Shown here one piece after another: positions 1 to 6,137 of a DNA stretch of 14,244 nucleotides. The stretch is from an uncultured bacterium (GTDB taxonomy: Bacteria; Bacteroidota; Bacteroidia; Bacteroidales; Marinifilaceae): contig CAJMSX010000071.1 of assembly GCA_905216195.1 (NCBI GenBank), positions 1 through 14,244 of the forward strand, in the 5' to 3' direction. The notes under the pieces are model-generated. The model saw nothing but the letters and a program-made list of their open reading frames with translations, was not told where the DNA came from and ran no database searches. A program made the position numbers and the translations under genes. Numbering within the stretch: position 1 is the stretch's first letter; each line of letters starts with the position of its first letter.

Positions 1-189
1 ACCAATATCATTTCCAAAGAGATCGGAATCAATATGAGAATGATTCATGTGGAGACGAAAGACGGTATCTTTGAAGGTATCATTCATGTATATGTTCATA
101 ATACGGAGGATTTGAGCAAATTGATTTCGAAGATTTCTTCTTTGAAAGAGGTCAAGAAAGTTACCCGGGTAGAAAATATCGAGGAATAA
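1..189 (+). CDS. RelA/SpoT-type (p)ppGpp synthetase/hydrolase, C-terminal ACT domain only (partial)
   Basis: Only the last 62 codons are present; the gene starts left of the window. The frame opens TNIISKEIGINM and ends VTRVENIEE before TAA. It matches the regulatory ACT domain at the end of long RelA/SpoT (Rsh) proteins: a run like 'NMRMIHVETKDGIFEG' followed by 'HVYVHNTEDLSKLISKI' and a final 'LKEVKKVTRV' strand. In this family the N-terminal part makes and degrades (p)ppGpp and the ACT domain helps to balance the two activities. The catalytic domains are outside the window, so I cannot say which activities are kept. The stop is four bases before the Fur-family start, so the two are probably co-transcribed. 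Another ACT-domain protein is possible but less likely. Confidence 0.8.
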   Translation, partial: TNIISKEIGINMRMIHVETKDGIFEGIIHVYVHNTEDLSKLISKISSLKEVKKVTRVENIEE

Positions 190-193
190 GCCT

Positions 194-664
194 ATGGAAA
201 AGTTGATGGCAACGGTCATGGATATTTTTACGGCCTATCTTCAAAAAAACGGTCATCGGAAAACACCGGAAAGATATGCCATTCTGGAAGAGATTTATTC
301 TCATTCGGGACATTTCGATGTGGAGTCTTTATACGATTGCATGAAAAGTAAGAATTACCGGGTCAGCCGGGGGACGCTGTATAATACGATCGAATTGTTA
401 TTGGATTGTAATCTCCTGGTAAAGCATCAGTTTAAAAATAACCTGGCTCACTATGAAAGGACGTACAATAATCTTCGGCATGAACATTTGATATGTTTGA
501 GATGTGGAAAGGTGGAGGAGTTTTCGGATAGCCGTATCGAGGAAATTGTCCGGCACATGGAAGATAAGCATGGATTCTCGGTACATCACCATTTACTTTA
601 TATTTACGGAATCTGTAAAGACTGTAAATTAAAAATGCCCGATCGTGACGAAAATTCTTTTTAA
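194..664 (+). CDS. Fur-family metal-dependent transcriptional regulator
   Basis: A 156-residue protein of normal Fur-family length. The N-terminal winged helix spans about residues 8-85, with the family segment RKTPERYAILEEIY (22-35) and a recognition helix in SRGTLYNTIELL (58-69). The dimerisation part has a metal-binding HEHLICLRCG run (96-105), a second CxxC at 141-144 (CKDC), and a His cluster at 131-133. The two CxxC pairs fit a structural zinc site. Members repress metal uptake or peroxide-stress genes when loaded with Fe, Zn or Mn; which metal this one senses cannot be told from sequence. It starts four bases after the RelA/SpoT stop, so it is likely translated from the same mRNA. A terminator-like hairpin follows at 687-722. 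M5 is an alternative start; the first ATG is kept because of the tight coupling. Confidence 0.9.
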   Translation: MEKLMATVMDIFTAYLQKNGHRKTPERYAILEEIYSHSGHFDVESLYDCMKSKNYRVSRGTLYNTIELLLDCNLLVKHQFKNNLAHYERTYNNLRHEHLICLRCGKVEEFSDSRIEEIVRHMEDKHGFSVHHHLLYIYGICKDCKLKMPDRDENSF

Positions 665-669
665 ATGAT

Positions 670-685
670 TAATTTTGTATGTTTG
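670..685 (+). promoter_or_regulatory. Two adjacent Bacteroidetes -7-like elements, possible purA promoter
   Basis: TAATTTTG (670-677) and TATGTTTG (678-685) each match the Bacteroidetes -7 consensus TANNTTTG exactly. No clear TTTG -33 element lies about 20 bases upstream of either. If used, transcription would start near 685-695 and give purA a leader of about 165 bases. They overlap the start of the fur terminator hairpin, so the two signals compete for the same bases. The region is AT-rich and chance matches are possible. Confidence 0.35.
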
Positions 686-686
686 T

Positions 687-722
687 GTTTTTCCGGAAGC
701 GATTTTGGAAAAACTCATTTTT
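687..722 (+). terminator. Terminator hairpin after the fur-family gene
   Basis: GTTTTTCCGGAA (687-698) pairs with TTTTGGAAAAAC (703-714) over 12 bp with two G-U pairs, closed by a GCGA tetraloop (a stable GNRA loop). A run of five T follows at 718-722, two to three bases after the stem. It lies 22 bases past the fur stop and fits as an intrinsic terminator for the rel-fur transcript. The T run is displaced from the stem, so termination may be partial. Confidence 0.6.
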
Positions 723-748
723 GTGATGTATAAATAATAAATAACCAG

Positions 749-839
749 AACTGTTTGGCCGCTAATGCTTCGGTGGAGGCGAGAGTTGTGCGGAGGAACT
801 CGGGAAATCGTGTGATTTGGGAACGCAGGCCGGATAGTT
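749..839 (+). ncRNA. Predicted structured 5' leader of purA (multibranch fold, no known family)
   Basis: The arms AACTGTTTGGCC (749-760) and GGCCGGATAGTT (828-839) can pair over 12 bp, three of them G-U. Inside are three small hairpins: GCTTC/GAGGC (767-771 with 776-780, loop GGTG), GAGTT/AACTC (783-787 with 797-801) and AAATC/GATTT (805-809 with 814-818, loop GTGT). Together they make a four-way-junction fold that ends 17 bases before the purA start. This is seen by pairing alone; no free energy or covariation was calculated. It lacks tRNA hallmarks and does not read as the ZTP (pfl) or purine riboswitch cores as I know them. The frame through it is open and joined to purA, but PurA proteins do not carry such an N-terminal extension. 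Confidence 0.35.
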
Positions 840-856
840 GTAACAAAAGAATACAG

Positions 857-2125
857 ATGAAAGTAGACGTGTTACTCGGATTACAATGGGGGGATGAGGG
901 AAAAGGAAAAGTGGTGGATGTTTTGACACCGGAATATGATTTGGTCACCCGTTTTCAGGGAGGTCCCAATGCTGGTCATACCCTGGAATTCGGAGGCGAA
1001 AAATATATTCTTCGTTCTATCCCTTCGGGGATATTTCAGGGAGGCAAGATCAATGTGATAGCGAACGGGGTGGTATTGGATCCCCTGCTCTTCAAACAGG
1101 AGGCCGAGAGTCTGGCCAGCAGCGGGCACGATATTACCGATCGTCTTTATATTTCTAAAAAAGCTCATTTGATTTTACCGACACATCGGATCTTGGATGC
1201 TGCTTATGAAGCGGCCAAGGGAGATTCTAAAATCGGTACGACCGGGAAAGGTATCGGTCCCACCTATACGGATAAAGTCAGCCGTAACGGGCTGCGGGTC
1301 GGAGATATTTTGGGAAATTTTGCTGAAAAATATGCTTTAGCTAAGGCCAAGCACGAACGGGTGTTGCGTTGTCTGGATTACCGGTATGACATAACGGAGC
1401 TGGAGAAGGAATGGTTTGAAGCGATAGAATACCTCAAACGCTTTCATTTGATCGATAGCGAACATTTTATCAATCGTTCCCTGAACGAGGGGAAAAACGT
1501 TTTGGCCGAAGGTGCACAAGGCACTATGCTGGATATCGATTTCGGGTCGTATCCTTTTGTAACCTCTTCGAATACGATTTGTGCGGGCGCTTGTACGGGA
1601 CTGGGAGTAGCTCCGGGAAAGATCGGTGAAGTGTACGGTATTTTCAAAGCCTATTGTACCCGGGTGGGAAGCGGTCCTTTCCCTACAGAGCTCTTCGACG
1701 AAACGGGGAAAGCGATGTCTACCCTGGGGCATGAATTCGGTTCGGTGACCGGGCGTGCCCGTCGTTGCGGTTGGCTGGACCTGGTGGCTCTCCGCTATGC
1801 GGTTATGATCAACGGCGTAACCCGTTTGATTATGATGAAGGGTGACGTACTGGATACTTTCGATACGATTAAAATCTGTGTGGCTTACCGGATAAACGGT
1901 GAAGTCGTAGAGGAATTCCCTTATGAGATCGATGAAACGATAGAACCGGTGTACGTAGAATTTCCCGGATGGAAAACGGATTTGACCCGGATGACTTCCG
2001 AAAACGAGTTTCCGGAAGAGTTCAATGACTACATCAGTTTTATAGAAGAACAAACAGGAGTTCCGGTAAAGATCGTTTCGGTCGGTGCCGACCGGGAACA
2101 GACGATTATCCGGTATGAGGATTAA
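857..2125 (+). CDS. purA: Adenylosuccinate synthetase
   Basis: Catalyses GTP-dependent joining of IMP and aspartate to give adenylosuccinate, the first committed step from IMP to AMP, in the cytoplasm. From the ATG at 857 the protein has 422 residues, normal for PurA. It opens MKVDVLLGLQWGDEGKGK, a start typical of the family, with the GTP-binding and catalytic Asp13 in GDEGKGK and the catalytic His41 in GGPNAGHT; both match E. coli PurA numbering. The IMP-binding run GTTGKGIGPTYTDK (127-140), the segment RVGSGPFPTEL and the run GSVTGRARRCGW are all intact. An in-frame TTG at 755 would add 34 residues unlike PurA, so it is rejected. PurA is a known target of (p)ppGpp inhibition, so the nearby Rsh gene makes functional sense. 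A structured leader precedes it. Confidence 0.97.
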   Translation: MKVDVLLGLQWGDEGKGKVVDVLTPEYDLVTRFQGGPNAGHTLEFGGEKYILRSIPSGIFQGGKINVIANGVVLDPLLFKQEAESLASSGHDITDRLYISKKAHLILPTHRILDAAYEAAKGDSKIGTTGKGIGPTYTDKVSRNGLRVGDILGNFAEKYALAKAKHERVLRCLDYRYDITELEKEWFEAIEYLKRFHLIDSEHFINRSLNEGKNVLAEGAQGTMLDIDFGSYPFVTSSNTICAGACTGLGVAPGKIGEVYGIFKAYCTRVGSGPFPTELFDETGKAMSTLGHEFGSVTGRARRCGWLDLVALRYAVMINGVTRLIMMKGDVLDTFDTIKICVAYRINGEVVEEFPYEIDETIEPVYVEFPGWKTDLTRMTSENEFPEEFNDYISFIEEQTGVPVKIVSVGADREQTIIRYED

Positions 2126-2356
2126 AGGGGAATCTTAATTATCCGGATTTTTTCTTGGGATGTTTTTCCACAGGGGTAAAGAATTCCGTTTGTTACTTCC
2201 TCCCCCCCTGACAGGAGCTGTCTTTTTCTTCCCGAACTCAGGGGAGAGGGAAGGGAAGCGGATGCCTTTTCGTTTGAAGCCCGGAATCCAAAAACACCGG
2301 GAGTGACTGGCGGTATGCTGAGGTTATGCGGTTAAAAGGATTCGGATATGTTTCTT
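2126..2356 (+). other. Intergenic stretch with G- and C-rich inverted repeats after purA
   Basis: No convincing gene is visible. A small hairpin GACAG-GAG-CTGTC (2210-2222) is followed directly by five T (2223-2227) and could be a weak terminator for purA. It is nested in a larger imperfect repeat: a pyrimidine-rich arm at 2196-2211 can pair with a purine-rich arm at 2238-2253 at 13 of 16 positions. The two folds exclude each other in part. The larger repeat could simply reflect purine/pyrimidine skew. The remainder up to the terminator at 2357 shows nothing I recognise. Confidence 0.3.
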
Positions 2357-2386
2357 AAAAAGAGTCTGGAAGGGAGGCTCTTTTTT
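2357..2386 (+). terminator. Strong intrinsic terminator upstream of the antiporter gene
   Basis: AAAAAGAGTCT (2357-2367) pairs with AGGCTCTTTTT (2375-2385) over 11 bp, with one G-U pair and a 7-base loop. The right arm itself ends in a run of T (2381-2386). This is a standard A-tract/T-tract intrinsic terminator. It lies about 230 bases past the purA stop, so it ends either read-through purA mRNA or a separate short transcript from the gap. Confidence 0.7.
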
Positions 2387-2388
2387 AT

Positions 2389-2396
2389 TATATTTG
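2389..2396 (+). promoter_or_regulatory. Bacteroidetes -7 element for the antiporter gene
   Basis: TATATTTG matches the consensus TANNTTTG exactly and lies three bases after the preceding terminator. No good TTTG -33 element is visible because that region is the terminator stem. The predicted transcript start would be near 2400-2405, only a few bases from the ATG at 2410. Confidence 0.55.
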
Positions 2397-2409
2397 CACC
2401 ATAAAGTAA

Positions 2410-4557
2410 ATGCCTATGCTCCTGAATCTGATGACATTTCCATTGACCGATCCGGTGCTGATATTTTCTATGATTTTGTTTATCATTCTGTTGGCTCCCA
2501 TTGTGCTGCACCGCTTTAAAATTCCGGACCTTATCGGTCTGATTTTAGCCGGAGCTTTGATCGGACCTAACGGCTTGGGTATTATGGCGAGGGATAGCAG
2601 TATCGAATTGTTCGGAAAGGTCGGGTTACTTTATATTATGTTTATAGCCGGGTTGGAGATCGATATGGCCGATCTGAAAAAGAATTACGGAAAAAGCATG
2701 TATTTCGGCTGGCTTACTTTTTTGATTCCGATGATTCTGGGAACGGTTTCCGGCGTTTATTTACTGAATTTTAGTTGGCCCACTTCCATTCTACTGGCCA
2801 GTATGTTTGCTTCACATACCCTGATGACGTATCCGATTGTGAGTAAATACGGAGTGACGAAAAACCGGGCCGTGAATATTTCCATCGGGGCTACGGTGAT
2901 TACCTGTTTGCTTTCTTTGCTGGTATTGGCGGCCGTTATAGGAATGTCTACCGGAAACATCAACAATCAGTTTTGGATGCGACTGAGTATTTCCACAGTA
3001 GTATTCGTCGTATTGGTGGTGCTTTTGTTTCCGGTGATGGGGCGTTGGTTTTTCAAGCGGTATGAAGATCATATCGCTCAGTATATTTTTGTGTTGGCGA
3101 TGGTTTTTCTGGCTTCTTTTCTGGCAAAAGTGGCCGGGTTGGAAGATATTATCGGGGCTTTTCTGGCCGGTTTAGCCTTAAACCGTTTGATCCCGAATAC
3201 CTCGGCTCTGATGAACCGGGTAGAATTCGTAGGGAATGCTCTTTTTATTCCCTTTTTTCTGATGGGAGTGGGGATGTTGGTAGATTACCGGGTGTTTACG
3301 AACGGTTGGGAATCTTTGTGGGTAGCTTTCGTGATGTGTACCGTAGCTACCTTAGCCAAGTATCTGGCGGCCTGGATTACCCGCAAGACTTTCCGGTATA
3401 CCCGGGATGAGGGCAGGTTGTTGTTCGGACTGACGAATGCTCAAGCCGCTGCTACGTTGGCTGCCGTACTCGTAGGGTATCAGGTGGTGCTCGGAACCGA
3501 TGCCGATGGGGAACCCATCCGCCTGTTGAATGAGAGCGTACTGAACGGAACGGTGATCATGATTTTATTTACCTGTACGCTGGCTTCGTTTATCACCCAG
3601 AGGGGGGCGCAGAATGTGGCTTTGGCCGATATGGCGGAGGAAGAACTGGTGGATAAATCCGACGGAGAGGACCGTATTTTGATCCCCTTGAGTAATTCGG
3701 AGACGGTGGAAGAATTGATCAACCTGGGTATTACGGTGAAATCTCCGAAAAGCAAAGCTACCATGATGGCGTTGAGTATCATAAAATCCGACAGTAATGA
3801 CGTTTCAGCCGAAAAAAAATCCCAGGCTCTGCTCGATAAAGCGACAAAAACGGCGGCGGCTACCGATAATATGATTCATTCGTTGATGAGGTATGACATC
3901 AATGTGGTAAACGGGATCAAGAATGTGGTGAAAGAACATAAGATTACCGACATCGTCCTGGGGTTACGGAAAGAATCGGATATTTCGACCACTTTTCTCG
4001 GTGATCTGGCGGAAGGAATCCTCACCAAATGCGCTACGACCACGCTGGTATACCGGCCGGTGCAGCCGTTGGCTACGATAAAGCGTTATATTATGCTCAT
4101 TCCTGCCAATGCAGAGAAGGAGATCGGCTTTCCCTATTGGCTGATCCGGGTCTGGAACCTGGCCCGGAATACCGGTAGTAAGATTCTCTTTTATGGAAAT
4201 CCGGGAGTGCTCTCCATCTTGAAAGAAGTACATGCCAAGCATACCATTCACGCTGAATTCAATATATTTTTCGATTGGGAAGACTTTCTGATTATTTCGC
4301 GGGAGGTACGGCAAGACGATGCGCTTTTCGTCGTGATGAGCCGTAAAAATTGCCCCTCCTATTCGAAACAAATGGCTTTGATTCCCACTTATATGAATAA
4401 ATATTTCCAAACGATCAATTGCATATTGGTTTATCCGGTTCAATTGGGCATAGGGGAAGAAGAAAGCGGTGCCTTCCGGAGCATATCCATGCTGAACCAT
4501 TTTGAAGGGGAGGATTTGGGAAGTGTACTGGGACGTTTATTCAAGCGGAATAAATAG
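2410..4557 (+). CDS. CPA2-type cation/proton antiporter with C-terminal stress-protein-like region
   Basis: A 715-residue membrane protein. Residues about 12-400 hold roughly a dozen hydrophobic segments of the Na+/H+ exchanger fold (Kef/Nha-like), with family segments PDLIGLILAGALIGPNGLG (39-57), DIIGAFLAGLALN (246-258) and a TNAQAAATLAA helix (342-352). Residues about 420-715 are soluble and resemble two tandem universal-stress-protein-like halves; ILIPLSNSETVEELI and a later TTLVYRPV segment suggest this. Such proteins exchange Na+ or K+ for protons across the inner membrane and serve pH and salt balance. One oddity: in the helix GATVITCLLSLLVLAA (160-175) the position I expect to carry the ion-binding Asp reads Cys166. 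ATGs at 2410, 2416 and 2431 are possible starts; 2431 suits the predicted promoter better. Convergent with the hydrogenase operon. Confidence 0.88.
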   Translation: MPMLLNLMTFPLTDPVLIFSMILFIILLAPIVLHRFKIPDLIGLILAGALIGPNGLGIMARDSSIELFGKVGLLYIMFIAGLEIDMADLKKNYGKSMYFGWLTFLIPMILGTVSGVYLLNFSWPTSILLASMFASHTLMTYPIVSKYGVTKNRAVNISIGATVITCLLSLLVLAAVIGMSTGNINNQFWMRLSISTVVFVVLVVLLFPVMGRWFFKRYEDHIAQYIFVLAMVFLASFLAKVAGLEDIIGAFLAGLALNRLIPNTSALMNRVEFVGNALFIPFFLMGVGMLVDYRVFTNGWESLWVAFVMCTVATLAKYLAAWITRKTFRYTRDEGRLLFGLTNAQAAATLAAVLVGYQVVLGTDADGEPIRLLNESVLNGTVIMILFTCTLASFITQRGAQNVALADMAEEELVDKSDGEDRILIPLSNSETVEELINLGITVKSPKSKATMMALSIIKSDSNDVSAEKKSQALLDKATKTAAATDNMIHSLMRYDINVVNGIKNVVKEHKITDIVLGLRKESDISTTFLGDLAEGILTKCATTTLVYRPVQPLATIKRYIMLIPANAEKEIGFPYWLIRVWNLARNTGSKILFYGNPGVLSILKEVHAKHTIHAEFNIFFDWEDFLIISREVRQDDALFVVMSRKNCPSYSKQMALIPTYMNKYFQTINCILVYPVQLGIGEEESGAFRSISMLNHFEGEDLGSVLGRLFKRNK

Positions 4558-4592
4558 CCTGGGGAAGAGCGGAAAGAACGGACTGAAAGGAA

Positions 4593-4628
4593 ATACCCCT
4601 AAACAAGACTTTACTCGCTTAGGGGTAT
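4593..4628. terminator. Shared stem-loop between convergent genes
   Basis: ATACCCCTAA (4593-4602) and TTAGGGGTAT (4619-4628) are perfect 10-base inverted repeats around a 16-base loop. The stem sits between the stop of the antiporter gene (4557, plus strand) and the stop of the hydrogenase gene (4650, minus strand). There is no clean T run directly after the stem on either strand; T-rich sequence follows ten or more bases later on the plus strand, and a short TTTCCTTTC tract follows on the minus strand. It probably ends or protects both transcripts. Confidence 0.6.
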
Positions 4629-4649
4629 GTTCCAGGATTTTATCCGGTT

Positions 4650-6068
4650 TTATTTTTCGAGAACTTTCTTTATCTGTCGTTTAGCCAGGGTAAGGGGGGC
4701 TAGGGAGCAGGGACCGTTTATACAGCCTCCGTCACAAGCCATAACTTCGACAAAACGCGCTTCCGGCTTTTTTACCATCGCTTTTAGCAAGCCTTGGTTC
4801 TTTTTATCGAGGCCTTCAATGGAAAGCGTAGCGAAGCCGTTGCCCAGGGCATTGACAATGGCATCTTTCACTCCTCCCGCCTGAGCGAATCCCCGTCCGA
4901 AGCGGGTAACGTTGTTGTTCAGCTCTTTCTCGTTGCAATTGGCAACATCGATATCGTAAGCTACCATAAAAGCCCCCAGTTCTTCGAAACTCATCACATA
5001 ATCCACTTCCGGAACGGATTCTGCTTCGTACCGTTTGGCCAGGCAGGGTCCGATAAAGACGACTTCGGCCTCGGGATATTGTTCTTTTGCATAACGGGCG
5101 GCGTATACCATAGGGCTACGCGTACTCGATACGTAAGGCTTTAGCATGGGTGCGTGTTTGTTTACCCAACCGGTGTAGGCGGGGCAGCAGGAGGTGGTCA
5201 TGAACGGAGCTCCTTCTTCCATTTTTTCGGTGAGTTCTTTCGCCTCGTTGGCTGCCGTAATCTCTGCTCCCAGGGCTACTTCGAGTACGTCGTCGAAACC
5301 GATTTGCCGGATGGCGGACAAGATTTGTCCCGGTGTAGCGTTGAATTGTCCATAAATGGCCGGAGCGACGATAGCGACGATTTTCCGGGAAGGGTGGGTC
5401 AGTGTTTTGTGGATGTCGATAATTTTAGATCGCTCCATAATGGCTCCGTACGGACAGGCTTGCATACATTTTCCACAGTAAATGCATTTGTCTTTGTCGA
5501 TATGTTCTATGCCGTCTTCGTCTTTATCGATGGCTTTTACGGGACAAGCATCCTGACAGGGTACGGGGGTATAGATGATGGCGTGGTAGGGGCATACTTT
5601 CTGACACAGTCCGCAACTGACACATTCTTCCGTATTGATTTCAGCTTTCCCTCCCTTAAAAGAGATGGCTCCTTTGGGACAGTTCATAACGCAAGGTCTA
5701 CCTTCGCATCCCCGGCAAAGGTTGGTTACCGCATATTGGGATTGTATACAAGCACTGCAAGCTTCATGTACGACGGAAAGGATATTTTCTTTGGTATTTT
5801 TATTGGCCATGGCCATGCGGGCGAACTCGGAGAGGTGAATCAGGTCGATTTCTTCGTCCACAATGTCGAAACCCAAAATGGAAATGATTTTGTGTTTGAG
5901 AATGTACCGGTCTTTATGCACGCAACAACGGATGGGACGTTTGTTGCGGGGACGCATTTCGACGGGTAGGTATTTCAGCTTTGTAACTAACTCATCGTCT
6001 TTTAACAGTTTGACAATCTTAATTAGTAACTCCCGTTTGGTGAGCATTGCAAAGTTATCGTACAACAT
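4650..6068 (-). CDS. Group B monomeric [FeFe] hydrogenase
   Basis: A 472-residue cytoplasmic iron-sulfur enzyme that should reduce protons to H2 with electrons from ferredoxin. The N-terminal part has Cys motifs for several [4Fe-4S] clusters: CRGCEGRPCVMNCP (118-131), CVSCGLCQKVCP (149-160), CQDACP (171-176) and CIYCGKCMQACP (195-206). The H-cluster domain has the three signature loops: TSCCPAY (292-298), GPCLAKRYE (340-348) and EVMACDGGCINGPC (441-454). The four H-cluster Cys (295, 342, 445, 449) and the proton-transfer Cys294 are all present, so it looks catalytic. TSCCPA instead of TSCCPGW, and GPC instead of MPC, point to group B rather than group A. It is the last gene of the operon, 69 bases after the phosphatase stop. 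M8 (start at 6047) is an alternative start. The maturases HydE, HydF and HydG are not in the window. Confidence 0.9.
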   Translation of the reverse strand: MLYDNFAMLTKRELLIKIVKLLKDDELVTKLKYLPVEMRPRNKRPIRCCVHKDRYILKHKIISILGFDIVDEEIDLIHLSEFARMAMANKNTKENILSVVHEACSACIQSQYAVTNLCRGCEGRPCVMNCPKGAISFKGGKAEINTEECVSCGLCQKVCPYHAIIYTPVPCQDACPVKAIDKDEDGIEHIDKDKCIYCGKCMQACPYGAIMERSKIIDIHKTLTHPSRKIVAIVAPAIYGQFNATPGQILSAIRQIGFDDVLEVALGAEITAANEAKELTEKMEEGAPFMTTSCCPAYTGWVNKHAPMLKPYVSSTRSPMVYAARYAKEQYPEAEVVFIGPCLAKRYEAESVPEVDYVMSFEELGAFMVAYDIDVANCNEKELNNNVTRFGRGFAQAGGVKDAIVNALGNGFATLSIEGLDKKNQGLLKAMVKKPEARFVEVMACDGGCINGPCSLAPLTLAKRQIKKVLEK

Positions 6069-6108
6069 CTTTTCTGATTTATATAGATCGTTTGTTTATC
6101 CATATTCC

Positions 6109-6125
6109 CGACTTTAAGCAAGTCG
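6109..6125. repeat. Perfect 6-bp inverted repeat between the phosphatase and hydrogenase genes
   Basis: CGACTT-TAAGC-AAGTCG reads the same on both strands apart from its 5-base centre. It lies in the 69-base gap between the phosphatase stop (6138) and the hydrogenase start (6068), about 40 bases upstream of the hydrogenase ATG. No T run follows, so it is not an intrinsic terminator. It could be an operator, or an mRNA hairpin that sets the relative level of the last gene, or chance. Confidence 0.3.
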
Positions 6126-6137
6126 TTGAAATGGGTT

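Noticed and set aside
749..839. tRNA gene in the purA leader
   Set aside because: The fold has a 12-bp closing stem and no 7-bp acceptor, anticodon loop or T-loop consensus.
801..839. ZTP (pfl) riboswitch upstream of purA
   Set aside because: A TCGTG and a CCGG are present, but the ordered conserved blocks of the ZTP aptamer are not seen, and no terminator stem follows.
755..856. In-frame TTG extension of purA by 34 residues
   Set aside because: PurA proteins begin at MKVDVLLGLQWGDEGKGK; the extension has no family similarity and overlaps a predicted RNA fold. The open frame over about 100 bases is not surprising.
1337..2053. Open frame of 238 codons on the minus strand inside purA
   Set aside because: Fully antisense to purA, with no family motif and no promoter.
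5154..5969. Long open frame (271 codons) on the plus strand opposite the group B hydrogenase gene
   Set aside because: It lies fully antisense to a gene with clear iron-sulfur and H-cluster motifs. Its translation is low in complexity and has no recognisable motif; it is a shadow of codon bias.
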